Below, piece after piece: positions 1 to 7,721 of a DNA stretch of 64,000 nt (position 1 is the stretch's first letter; the number at the start of each line of letters is the position of its first letter). The stretch covers positions 186,001 to 250,000 of the forward strand of contig VWVY01000003.1 in the NCBI GenBank assembly GCA_009846685.1, read 5' to 3'. Below the pieces are notes generated by a model that was given only the letters and a program-made list of their open reading frames with translations, did not search any database and was not told the origin of the DNA. The position numbers and the translations under genes are program-made. Source of the stretch: Rhizobiales bacterium SYSU XM002. Lineage in GTDB: Bacteria; Pseudomonadota; Alphaproteobacteria; Rhizobiales; Beijerinckiaceae.

Positions 1-589
1 GTTCGGCATACTCTTTCCCTTGCGTGATGCCGAGAAGATAACCCGTGCCGGCGATCACGATGAAGAGGTTATAACCCAGCACCACGAACCAGGGAGAGAG
101 ATCGCCCGCGAGGCGCGCCTGCGAGGTGCGCTGCACGACGTAAAACGAAGTCGCGAGCAGCACATTGCCCCCGAAGGCGAAGATCACCGCCGAGGTATGA
201 AGCGGACGCAGACGACCGAACTGGATCCACGGCAGATCGAAATTGAGCGCAGGCCACGCGAGTTGGAGCGCGATGATCAGACCCACGAGAAACCCGGCAA
301 CACCCCAGAACATGGCGGCGATGGTCGAGAACTTGACCGGCCCCATGTTGTAGTTGGGCTTGCTGTCGATCTCCTGCGGCGGATCGACCACCACATTCGC
401 CACGGCACGCTTGCCGATGGCGATCACCGCCGCGATGCCCGCGATCGCGAACACGTAGGCGTGGAAGGCATAGCCCGAATCAGTCGCCTGCGAAGCGACG
501 TAAACTGAAAAGACGGCGAGCGCTGCCGCCGCAATCGACCAAGCGACCTCATTGGCGCTCATCGACCGTGTTGTTGCTGGAATGCTCAT
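1..589 (-). CDS. ccoN: Cytochrome cbb3 oxidase subunit I, N-terminal part (runs off the window)
   Basis: This is the first ~196 residues of the catalytic, haem-copper subunit of the high-affinity cbb3 terminal oxidase in the inner membrane. The reverse strand reads [20 protein letters not shown], then hydrophobic helices and the family-typical stretches [18 protein letters not shown] and [18 protein letters not shown], where the His is expected to ligate a haem. The start is the ATG at 589 with GAGG about 9 nt upstream; an in-frame ATG at 562 is the alternative. The gene is truncated by the window edge, so the copper and haem b3 ligands and the ccoOQP partners are not visible. An FNR-type box lies about 120 nt upstream, which fits oxygen-limited induction. 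Confidence 0.93.
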   Translation of the reverse strand, partial: MSIPATTRSMSANEVAWSIAAAALAVFSVYVASQATDSGYAFHAYVFAIAGIAAVIAIGKRAVANVVVDPPQEIDSKPNYNMGPVKFSTIAAMFWGVAGFLVGLIIALQLAWPALNFDLPWIQFGRLRPLHTSAVIFAFGGNVLLATSFYVVQRTSQARLAGDLSPWFVVLGYNLFIVIAGTGYLLGITQGKEYAE

Positions 590-708
590 GCGCGTGGTCC
601 TCTGCCCCAGAGCGCCTCCCCCGGGGCGGGAGAAGCGCGCAAGTCAGGATACCGCAATTTGCGGACCCTGCCATCGCCGGACCATGATCTCGCGACGCAC
701 AAAAGACC

Positions 709-722
709 TTGACGCAAATCAA
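709..722. promoter_or_regulatory. FNR/FixK-type anaerobox upstream of ccoN
   Basis: The sequence TTGACGCAAATCAA matches the FNR/FixK consensus TTGAT-N4-ATCAA at nine of ten informative positions. It lies between ccoN (reading left from 589) and the 3' end of the Fnr-family gene (stop at 787), so ccoN is the only gene it can serve as an upstream site. Binding by the neighbouring regulator is inference. Confidence 0.8.
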
Positions 723-786
723 GCTCGCCGCTTCGCGAACAGAAATTTGTCGCAATTCGATCTGGTTGGACAAAAAAGTCGCGAAA

Positions 787-1527
787 TCAGCCTTCGGCCA
801 GCTCGACAAGCCTGTTCACGTCGAGAATCCGGATGCCGTCAGGCACGACGACGATCAATTTGTCGCGCGCGAGCTTGGAAATCGTCCGGCTTACGGTCTC
901 GATCGTCAGGCCGAGGTAATCGGCGATGTCCTGCCGACTCATCGGCAAGGGAATGGTTACGGAGCGCGTCAGAACACGTGCGAGTCGCTCGCGGAAGGAA
1001 AGCAGAAATGCCGCCACCCGCTCTTCGGCATTCTTGCGGCCGAGCAGCACGATCTGATCCTGCGAATCGTGGATTTCGCGACCAGCGATCTCGTGCAGCT
1101 TCTTCATCAGATGCGGCTTTTCGTCGAGCATCTGCAAGAAGGTTGAACGGGGAATACGGCAAACGCGGATATGATCGACGCTTTCGGCCGTATATTCATG
1201 CTTCTCGGCAAGTGCGGTGCCGAGGAAATCGCCCTTGATCGCGAAGCCAATGATCTGGCGTCGACCATCGGGGAGAAGCCGGAACAGCCGGATCGTGCCC
1301 TCTGAGACAGAAAAGACGAAATCCGCCTTCTGCCCTTGCTCGAACAGCACGGCCTTGGCCGCGAAGCCGCGATGTTGAACTACATGGTCGAAGGTGACTA
1401 GCTCCTTGGGTCCGAGCGCATCGCAGATCGACAGGTGTCGCGTCGTGCATGTGGAGCAATTCGGCACATGCGATTCGTTGACCTTTTCCGTCGAAGGCGA
1501 GATGTCCTGCAAGGGCTTCCCTGTCAT
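787..1527 (-). CDS. fnrN: Crp/Fnr-family oxygen-sensing regulator (FnrN/FixK type)
   Basis: A 246-residue transcription factor with a cyclic-nucleotide-binding-like sensor domain (roughly residues 40-150) and a C-terminal winged helix. Cysteines at 24, 27 and 35 (C-x2-C-x7-C) plus Cys123 match the arrangement that holds a [4Fe-4S] cluster in FNR-type proteins, so it should sense oxygen directly, unlike cysteine-free FixK. The recognition helix TIETVSRTISKL keeps the E-x2-S-R residues that read TTGAT half-sites. It sits just upstream of ccoN in the same orientation, with an FNR box between them, so the obvious target is the cbb3 oxidase. I saw no FNR box in its own upstream region. The FnrN label rather than AadR or another homologue is a best fit. 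Confidence 0.85.
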   Translation of the reverse strand: MTGKPLQDISPSTEKVNESHVPNCSTCTTRHLSICDALGPKELVTFDHVVQHRGFAAKAVLFEQGQKADFVFSVSEGTIRLFRLLPDGRRQIIGFAIKGDFLGTALAEKHEYTAESVDHIRVCRIPRSTFLQMLDEKPHLMKKLHEIAGREIHDSQDQIVLLGRKNAEERVAAFLLSFRERLARVLTRSVTIPLPMSRQDIADYLGLTIETVSRTISKLARDKLIVVVPDGIRILDVNRLVELAEG

Positions 1528-1661
1528 GTGCTACGCAACCGCGCCATTCCGAAAAGGCTCTCAAAAGCTGCGCCACCATGCTTCGGTTTGCCCTGGCTTG
1601 CAAGCGATTTGGCCGCGAGTGGTCCAGCCCTTCGTCGAAAACATGCCTGGAAAACGCCGCA

Positions 1662-2723
1662 TTACTCGCCGTCGATGCGTTGCCCCGACGCGCCATCGAA
1701 AAAGTGCAGATGGCGGGCCGATGCCGTAACCCGGACCGTCTCCCCGGCGGCAACCGTGGACGAGCCGTTGACCCGGACGATGACCTCTTGCCCCGCGCCG
1801 CCGAGCGCGCCGTAGAGATAGCTTTCGGCGCCAACCGCCTCTGTCGCCGTGACGAGGAGATCAAGCGCGAGCGGATGTCCCTCGTTGCCAGGCGACGAGA
1901 GTTCAAGATGCTCCGGGCGAACCCCGAGAACGATCTTCTCGCCCTGAGGACGGCTGAACAGCGACAGGCCCGGCATGTCTCCGCCGGTCAGCGGTAGAAG
2001 ATTCATCGGCGGTGCGCCGATGAAGCTTGCGACGAAGGTTGTTTTCGGCCGCTCGTAAAGGCTCATCGGCGATCCCGATTGCTCGACCCGGCCCTTGTTC
2101 ATTACCACCAGCACGTCCGCGAGCGTCATCGCTTCCAATTGGTCGTGCGTCACGTAGATCGAAGTGATGCCGAGCGAGCGCTGCAGCTTCTTGATCTCGA
2201 CGCGCATCTGGATGCGCAGCTTCGCGTCGAGGTTCGAAAGCGGCTCGTCGAACAGGAAAACACGCGGCTTGCGGACGATGGCGCGCCCCATCGCGACCCG
2301 CTGGCGCTGGCCGCCGGAAAGCGCCTTCGGCTTACGTTCGAGCAGCGCGCCGAGTTCAAGAATGCGCGCCGCTTCCTGCACGCGCGTCTCGATTTCGGCC
2401 TTCGGTGTGCCCCGGTTGCGCAGGCCATAGGCCATGTTGTCGTAGACGCTCATGTGCGGATAGAGCGCGTAGTTCTGAAACACCATCGCGATATCGCGCT
2501 CTGACGGGTCCTTGTCGTTGACGACCGTATCGCCGATCGCGATCTCGCCGGAGGTGATGGTCTCAAGCCCGGCGACCATGCGCAGCAGGGTCGATTTTCC
2601 GCAACCCGAGGGGCCGACGAGCACGCAGAACTGCCCGTCGTCGATCTCGATAGAGACATCGCGCACGGCCTCGACGTTGCCAGCATAGACCTTCCCGACG
2701 TGGCGGAGATGGACATTGTTCAT
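1662..2723 (-). CDS. ugpC: ABC transporter ATP-binding protein, UgpC/MalK family
   Basis: A 353-residue cytoplasmic ATPase that powers the adjacent UgpA/UgpE permease. Walker [10 protein letters not shown] is at residues 37-45, the signature LSGGQRQ at 136-142 and Walker B VFLFDEP at 156-162, followed by the D-loop SNLDAKL and the switch histidine in VTHDQ. The C-terminal ~110 residues form the MOI/TOBE-type extension of the MalK/UgpC family. The start codon overlaps the ugpE stop by 4 nt (ATGA), so the two are translationally coupled. Substrate cannot be read from this subunit; glycerol-3-phosphate is inferred from the operon as a whole. Confidence 0.9.
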   Translation of the reverse strand: MNNVHLRHVGKVYAGNVEAVRDVSIEIDDGQFCVLVGPSGCGKSTLLRMVAGLETITSGEIAIGDTVVNDKDPSERDIAMVFQNYALYPHMSVYDNMAYGLRNRGTPKAEIETRVQEAARILELGALLERKPKALSGGQRQRVAMGRAIVRKPRVFLFDEPLSNLDAKLRIQMRVEIKKLQRSLGITSIYVTHDQLEAMTLADVLVVMNKGRVEQSGSPMSLYERPKTTFVASFIGAPPMNLLPLTGGDMPGLSLFSRPQGEKIVLGVRPEHLELSSPGNEGHPLALDLLVTATEAVGAESYLYGALGGAGQEVIVRVNGSSTVAAGETVRVTASARHLHFFDGASGQRIDGE

Positions 2724-3571
2724 TTCTCAGTCTCCGTCAGGCCCTTCACAAACAGTTTCTGCATCACGACAACCACAACGACCGGCGGTAGCATCGCGAG
2801 GATCGCCGTCGCCATCGCGAGCTGCCATTCGGTGAGCGCATCCTGCGTGACGATCATTTTCTTGATGCCGATCACGATGGTCTGCATGTCGTCACGGGTG
2901 GTGATCAGCAGCGGCCAGAGATACTGGTTCCAGCCGTAGATGAACTGGATCACGAACATCGCCGCGACCGAGGTAATCGAGAGCGGCAGCAGCGTGTCCT
3001 TGAAGAATTTCATCGGCCCGGCGCCGTCGATGCGCGAGGCTTCGACCAGTTCGTCCGGCACGGTCATGAAGAACTGCCGGAACAGCAGCGTCGCTGTCGC
3101 GGAGGCGATGAGCGGGATCGTTAGCCCGGCGAAGGTGTCGAGCAGCTTGAGATCGGCGACGATCTTGTAGGTCGGGTAGATGCGAACCTCGACCGGCAGC
3201 ATCAGCGTCACGAAAATGATCCAGAACGCAGCCATGCGGAAAGGAAAGCGGAAATAGACGATGGCGAAGGCGGAGATCAGCGAGATCGCGATCTTTCCGA
3301 GCGAGATGCAGAGCGCCATCACGAGACTGTTGAGCATCATCTGCCCGACCGGCTCGCGCGTGGAGGACGAGGTGCCGACAAAGATCGCCCGGTAGTAGTT
3401 GTCGAGGAAATGCGGGCCGGGCCTGAGCGGCATCGTCCCATTCGAGATCGTCGCTGCATCCCAGGTCGAGGCGACGAAGGCGACATAAACCGGGAAAGCC
3501 AGCACGAGAATTCCCGCCAGCAGGATGAGGTGCGGCACGAAATCGAGGACGGACTTTTTCTGAACCATCAC
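2720..3571 (-). CDS. ugpE: ABC transporter permease, UgpE-like
   Basis: A 283-residue inner-membrane permease of the carbohydrate/glycerol-3-phosphate class (MalG-like fold, about six helices). The EAA loop that docks the ATPase is visible as [20 protein letters not shown] near residue 190. Length and the N-terminal helix [19 protein letters not shown] are normal for UgpE. It overlaps ugpC by 4 nt downstream and its start overlaps the creatininase-family stop by 4 nt upstream, so all belong to one transcript. Specificity for glycerol-3-phosphate is by resemblance; another polyol or phosphodiester substrate is possible. Confidence 0.88.
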   Translation of the reverse strand: MMVQKKSVLDFVPHLILLAGILVLAFPVYVAFVASTWDAATISNGTMPLRPGPHFLDNYYRAIFVGTSSSTREPVGQMMLNSLVMALCISLGKIAISLISAFAIVYFRFPFRMAAFWIIFVTLMLPVEVRIYPTYKIVADLKLLDTFAGLTIPLIASATATLLFRQFFMTVPDELVEASRIDGAGPMKFFKDTLLPLSITSVAAMFVIQFIYGWNQYLWPLLITTRDDMQTIVIGIKKMIVTQDALTEWQLAMATAILAMLPPVVVVVVMQKLFVKGLTETEK

Positions 3572-4326
3572 CGCACCCCCTTCGCTTCGCGAAGCGCATT
3601 TGCCAGTGCCTCGGCACAGATTTCCATGAGCTTGCCGCCTTTTTCGCGGCTTGCACGGCGCGCGTCGCCGATCACACCCGTCGGTGTCAGATCCTTGAAC
3701 GAGCGATAGCGCGCGACGACAGGCCGCATGAGTGCCCCGGGCTGCGCATCCATCATGCCGAGCGCGTCCGGCAATTTAGCCTCGATAACCGTTTCCGGCG
3801 CCACGGCCATCATCATCGAGGTCTCGACCTCGCAGGCGTGCATGGTTCCGGTCTGGTCGTCGAGCACACCGGCCATGAAAGGATTGGCGAGCTCAAAATA
3901 CGTCGTTGCCCTAAGGTCGAGCCCGGTTTCACGCGTGAGATCCGGCAGGAGCGCACCCATCGCCGCGATGTTGCCGCCGTGCCCGTTGACGATCATCACC
4001 CGCCTGAAGCCATGCCGCGCGATACTCGTCAGCAGGCAGCGCAACACGGCGTGATAGGTCGGAATATCGAAGGTGAAGGTGCCGCCATAGGCCATATGAT
4101 GCTCGGCCATGCCGCACCACAACGTTGGCGCGACAACAACGCCGATGTCGCGCACCTTCTCGGCGGCAGTGCGACAGACCGCTTCACACAGGAACGTATC
4201 GACGCCAGTCGGCAGATGCGGGCCGTGCTGCTCCATCGAGGCAACCGGCAGTACGACGAGCGAACCCTGCCCCGCATGGTCGCGAAGCTCGGCCGCCGTC
4301 AATTCCTTCCACATCACAGGGCGCAT
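3568..4326 (-). CDS. Creatininase-family amidohydrolase inside the ugp operon
   Basis: A 252-residue metal-dependent amidohydrolase of the creatininase family, which includes creatininase, formamide-forming hydrolases and MftE-like proteins. Metal-site motifs are present: MEQHGPHLPTGVD near residue 33, VNGHGGN near 115 and HACEVETS near 165. The start at MRPVMWKEL is chosen because its ATG overlaps the ugpA stop by one base (TGATG); the reading frame stays open further upstream but that part is antisense-like ugpA sequence. It overlaps ugpE by 4 nt. The substrate is unknown. Its place between the two permease genes suggests it processes the imported compound or a derivative. Confidence 0.85.
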   Translation of the reverse strand: MRPVMWKELTAAELRDHAGQGSLVVLPVASMEQHGPHLPTGVDTFLCEAVCRTAAEKVRDIGVVVAPTLWCGMAEHHMAYGGTFTFDIPTYHAVLRCLLTSIARHGFRRVMIVNGHGGNIAAMGALLPDLTRETGLDLRATTYFELANPFMAGVLDDQTGTMHACEVETSMMMAVAPETVIEAKLPDALGMMDAQPGALMRPVVARYRSFKDLTPTGVIGDARRASREKGGKLMEICAEALANALREAKGVR

Positions 4327-5207
4327 CAGTATTCCACCTTGCGCTCGATATAGCGGAACTGGATAGCCGTGAGCGCGATCACCATCACCATTAGGATGAC
4401 GCTCTGCGCGGCCGATCCGCCCAGGTCGCCGCCAAGCTTGCCGTCGTGATAGACCTTGTAGACAAGGGTCTCGGTCGCCTTGGCCGGACCGCCGCCGGTT
4501 GTTGCGTCGATGATGCCGAAGGTGTCGAAGAAAACGTAGACCACGTTGATGACGAGCAGGAAGAACGTCGTCGGCGAGAGGAGCGGGAACACGATGGTCC
4601 AGAACCGGCGGGTCGGCGAGGCGCCGTCGATCGCCGAGGCCTCGATCACCGATTTCGGGATCGATTGCAGCCCGGCGAGGAAAAACAGGAAGTTGTAGGA
4701 GATCTGCTTCCACGTCGCGGCCATGATGACAAGCGCCATCGCCTGCCCGGAATTAAGGAGCGGGTTCCAGTCGTAGCCCGCGGCCTGCAATGCCTTGCTG
4801 ACGAGGCCGAGCGAGGGCTGGAACATGAAGAGCCAGAGCACACCGGCGATCGCCGGCGCCACCGCGTAGGGCCAGATCAGCAGCGTCTTGTAACCGGAAG
4901 CGAACTTGATCGCCTTGTCGGCCTGCACCGCGAACAGCAGCGAGAGCGAAAGCGCGAAGAACGCGACGATCGAGGAGAACACAAGCGTGGTCCCCAGCGT
5001 TCGATAGTAATCGGGGTTGGAAAGAAGCAGCTGGTAATTCTCGAACCAGACGAACTGCGTCGAGGTGCCGAAGGCATCCTCGATGAGGAAGCTCTGCCAC
5101 ACCGCCTGCATCGCCGGCCAGTAGAAGAAGATGATCGTAACGAGAAGCTGGGGCAGCAGCAGCACATAGGGCAGCAGCTTGCCGTTGAAGGTCACCCGCT
5201 TTTCCAT
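4326..5207 (-). CDS. ugpA: ABC transporter permease, UgpA-like
   Basis: A 293-residue inner-membrane permease (MalF-like class, about six helices) that pairs with UgpE. The start [20 protein letters not shown] gives the usual short basic N-terminus before the first helix. The EAA docking loop is [20 protein letters not shown] near residue 190. The C-terminus ERKVEY is typical of UgpA. It follows ugpB after a 60-nt spacer holding a strong hairpin, and its stop overlaps the creatininase-family start. Glycerol-3-phosphate as substrate is inferred from similarity and operon content. Confidence 0.9.
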   Translation of the reverse strand: MEKRVTFNGKLLPYVLLLPQLLVTIIFFYWPAMQAVWQSFLIEDAFGTSTQFVWFENYQLLLSNPDYYRTLGTTLVFSSIVAFFALSLSLLFAVQADKAIKFASGYKTLLIWPYAVAPAIAGVLWLFMFQPSLGLVSKALQAAGYDWNPLLNSGQAMALVIMAATWKQISYNFLFFLAGLQSIPKSVIEASAIDGASPTRRFWTIVFPLLSPTTFFLLVINVVYVFFDTFGIIDATTGGGPAKATETLVYKVYHDGKLGGDLGGSAAQSVILMVMVIALTAIQFRYIERKVEY

Positions 5208-5221
5208 GACGATCCCCCGGA

Positions 5222-5250
5222 AAAGAAACGGGCGGCCAGAAGGGCCGCCC
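5222..5250 (-). terminator. Hairpin with T-rich tail between ugpB and ugpA
   Basis: On the minus strand GGGCGGCCC-TTCT-GGCCGCCC folds into an eight-base-pair GC stem (arms 5230-5237 and 5243-5250) followed by GTTTCTTTT. It lies in the 60-nt spacer after the ugpB stop. It looks like a leaky intrinsic terminator or 3' stabilising hairpin that would leave more binding-protein mRNA than permease mRNA, as seen in other binding-protein operons. The partial read-through is inferred. Confidence 0.65.
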
Positions 5251-5267
5251 GGTCCGATTTGCCGAAA

Positions 5268-6587
5268 TCAGCGCGAAACAGTGCGCTCGAACTGACGCAG
5301 CATCGTGTTGCCGCGGCTCACCGCCTCGTCGAGCGCCTGCTTGGCGCTCTTCTTGCCGGCGAGCGCCGCCTCGAATTCCTCGGCCCAGACATCACGCATC
5401 TGCACCATGTTGCCGAGGCGCAGGCCGCGCGAATTCTCGGTCGGCTCCTTGTTGGTGAGTTCGATCAGCGGCGTCTCGAGATAGGGGTTTTCCTTGTAGA
5501 AGCCATCCGCCTTCACCTTTTCGTAAGCGGCCTTGGTGATCGGCAGATAGCCTGATTCCGTATGCAGCTTCGCCTGCCGCCCCGTGTCGGAGAGGAAGGT
5601 GAAGAACTTGGCGACGCCCTTGTATTCGTCCGCCTTCTTGCCGCCCATCACCCAGAGCGAAGCGCCGCCGAGGGTCGAGTTCTGCGGCGCGCCCGGTACA
5701 TCCGGGTAATACGGCATCGGCGCATTGGCCCATTCGAACTTCGCGTTCGCCTTCACGTTGCCATAGAAGCCCGAGGAGGTGAGGAAGATCGGGCATTCGC
5801 CGGCGGTGAAACGGCCTTCGCCGGTGTTGGTGCGGCCGGAATAATCGAAGGTCTTGTCCTTCTGGAGCTCCACGAGGTTCTCGAGGTGCTTCACATGCAC
5901 CGGCGAGTTGAACTTCAGCTCGGTATCGAAGCCGTCGATGCCATTGGCCTTGGTCGCGAGCGGCACGTTATGCCAAACCGAGAACTGCTCGATGTTGAGC
6001 CAGGTAATCCAGGCGGAGGAGAACCCGCACTTGTCGTAACCGGCCGCCTTCAGCTTCTTGGCGGCATCGAAAACCTGCGGCCAGGTTTTGATCTGGTCCT
6101 TCGAGATGCCCGCCTTTTTCAGCGCGTCCATGTTCAGCCACATCACAGAAGACGACGAGTTGAACGGGAACGAGAGCAACTCGCCCTTCGATGTCGAGTA
6201 ATAGCCGGTCACCGCCGGCAGATAGGCTTTCGGATCGAACGGCTCGCCCGCTTCCTTCATCATGTCCTGCACCGGCTTGATCGCGCCCTTGGCGGCCATC
6301 ATCGTCGCGGTGCCGACCTCGAACACCTGAAGGATATGCGGCGCATTGCCGGCACGAAACGCCGCAATGCCAGCATTCATCGTGTCGGCGTAGGAGCCCT
6401 TGTAGGTCACAACAACCTTGTAGTCCTTCTGGCTGGCGTTGAAGTCCTCGGCCAGCTTGACGACGACGGCGTTGTTCGCGCCCGTCAGCGCGTGCCACCA
6501 GTGGATCTCGGTCTGGGCGAGAGCCGGAGCAGCGTGGAGCGCGGAAAAAGTGAGAAGAGTCGCGGCAAACGTGCGACGGATAGACAT
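5268..6587 (-). CDS. ugpB: ABC transporter substrate-binding protein, UgpB-like
   Basis: A 439-residue periplasmic solute-binding protein of the extracellular family 1 class. A Sec signal peptide MSIRRTFAATLL...APALA is cleaved about after residue 24, and the mature protein begins QTEIHWWHALTG, the UgpB-type start. The ATG at 6587 is chosen because GGGAGG lies 6 nt upstream; the frame stays open to 6674 without a better site. It is the first gene of the operon ugpB-ugpA-creatininase-ugpE-ugpC. A Pho-box-like repeat about 76 nt upstream suggests induction under phosphate limitation, consistent with glycerol-3-phosphate as a phosphorus source. Confidence 0.88.
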   Translation of the reverse strand: MSIRRTFAATLLTFSALHAAPALAQTEIHWWHALTGANNAVVVKLAEDFNASQKDYKVVVTYKGSYADTMNAGIAAFRAGNAPHILQVFEVGTATMMAAKGAIKPVQDMMKEAGEPFDPKAYLPAVTGYYSTSKGELLSFPFNSSSSVMWLNMDALKKAGISKDQIKTWPQVFDAAKKLKAAGYDKCGFSSAWITWLNIEQFSVWHNVPLATKANGIDGFDTELKFNSPVHVKHLENLVELQKDKTFDYSGRTNTGEGRFTAGECPIFLTSSGFYGNVKANAKFEWANAPMPYYPDVPGAPQNSTLGGASLWVMGGKKADEYKGVAKFFTFLSDTGRQAKLHTESGYLPITKAAYEKVKADGFYKENPYLETPLIELTNKEPTENSRGLRLGNMVQMRDVWAEEFEAALAGKKSAKQALDEAVSRGNTMLRQFERTVSR

Positions 6588-6662
6588 GATGAACCTCCCT
6601 TGGAGCCTGAGCGGGAAACCAACCCCAGGCTGCCCCTTATGTCGGGGCCGCTTGAAGGGCGC

Positions 6663-6691
6663 ATGAAAGAACAATGACGAAGCGATGACAA
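6663..6691 (-). promoter_or_regulatory. Candidate Pho box upstream of ugpB
   Basis: Read on the minus strand, three 7-bp units TTGTCAT, TCGTCAT and CTTTCAT are separated by 4-nt spacers (CGCT, TGTT), giving an exact 11-bp period. PhoB sites are direct repeats of CTGTCAT with a 4-nt spacer; the units here differ from that by one, two and one bases. The position, 76-104 nt before the ugpB start, fits an activator site. Confidence 0.65.
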
Positions 6692-6779
6692 GCCCGCGAA
6701 GGGAATAGCCGGCAAATTTTTAATGAATAAACTATAGTGCGTTCCGAGACCCCGGATTTGTCGAATCCGAATGGTTCGC

Positions 6780-6856
6780 TGGTGATCCCGACAGGATTCG
6801 AACCTGTGACCTACAGTTTAGGAAACTGCCGCTCTATCCTGCTGAGCTACGGGACC
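6780..6856 (-). tRNA. tRNA-Arg(CCT)
   Basis: The minus strand folds as a complete 77-nt cloverleaf: acceptor GGTCCCG/CGGGATC, D arm GCTC...GAGC, anticodon arm GCAGT-TTCCTAA-ACTGT with anticodon CCT, T arm ACAGG-TTCGAAT-CCTGT, and an encoded CCA end at 6780-6782. It should decode AGG. It stands between ugpB (same strand) and the SNase-like gene (opposite strand). No integrase or duplicated tRNA end was seen beside it. Confidence 0.96.
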
Positions 6857-6901
6857 TTATGCTCCCGATAACAGAATTCGCCGGGGGATTGCACCCATCC
6901 G

Positions 6902-7690
6902 ATGTGGAAACGCGCATTTTTTGTCCTCGCGCTGTCTCTCGCGCCGATGCGGACGTTCGCGGGGCCCTGCGAGGCGACCGATTCGCTCAAGACCGAATTG
7001 ACAGCAATTGACGCCACGGGCGTTGCTACCCTGACCGACGGGTTCCGCATCCGCCTTGCCGGCATCGTCTGGCCCGATCACCTCGAGCCGCACCAGCGCA
7101 AGACTCTCGCCGCGATCATTGAGCGCGCCACCGTCGGTCAGGTTCTGCGCTGGAAACCCGCCGCAGGCCCGGATCGCTGGGGCGTGACACCTGCCAATCT
7201 CTTCGTTCAGGAGCCGGACGAGGCTCGATCTCCCTTCTGGCTTCAGGCTGGGCTTGTCGAGAACGGCCTGACACCCGTCTGGCCTGACGGTCTGGGCAAG
7301 GATTGCCTCGACACGCTCGCAGCACACGAAGGCGTTGCGATCCGCGCCCGACGCGGCATCTGGGCACCGCGCGCGCAAGCTGCCCGGCATCGTGCAGTGG
7401 AGGCCGCGCGCGACGCGAATGCCGGCCGCAAAATGGTCGCACTCTGGCGTGTCCGGAGCGTAAAACCGTGGCGTTCGATGCACTTCGTCAACATCGTGCC
7501 ATCTTTTCGTGGTGGCCCTTCCATCGGGCTGACGCGCAAGCAGGTCACGGCACTGGTTGACAGCGGCAGAAATCCGGCAGAATGGCGCGGACGATGGGTC
7601 GTGGCCCGCTTCGTCCTCGGCTCTGCCGGCCTGTCGCGGATTCGGGTCGAGAGCATCAGCCCTGTCGATGTCGTGCCGCGGCGGCCTTGA
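6902..7690 (+). CDS. Secreted SNase-like (thermonuclease-family) protein, probably catalytically altered
   Basis: A 262-residue protein with a signal peptide (MWKRAFFVLALSLAPMRTFAG, cleavage near residue 20). Residues ~48-130 resemble the staphylococcal-nuclease OB fold: RIRLAGIVWPD stands where active family members have RLxGIDxPE, followed by helix- and strand-like segments ending in ARRGIWA. The aspartate of the normal GID motif is replaced by Val-Trp and I cannot find the usual catalytic Arg/Glu spacing, so it may bind nucleic acid or have lost activity. The C-terminal ~90 residues (SVKPWRSMHFVNIVP onwards) are unassigned. It precedes the M48 protease gene on the same strand by 31 nt. Confidence 0.6.
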   Translation: MWKRAFFVLALSLAPMRTFAGPCEATDSLKTELTAIDATGVATLTDGFRIRLAGIVWPDHLEPHQRKTLAAIIERATVGQVLRWKPAAGPDRWGVTPANLFVQEPDEARSPFWLQAGLVENGLTPVWPDGLGKDCLDTLAAHEGVAIRARRGIWAPRAQAARHRAVEAARDANAGRKMVALWRVRSVKPWRSMHFVNIVPSFRGGPSIGLTRKQVTALVDSGRNPAEWRGRWVVARFVLGSAGLSRIRVESISPVDVVPRRP

Positions 7691-7721
7691 CGTTGAATTT
7701 CCAAGCGGCTCCGGATGGCGC

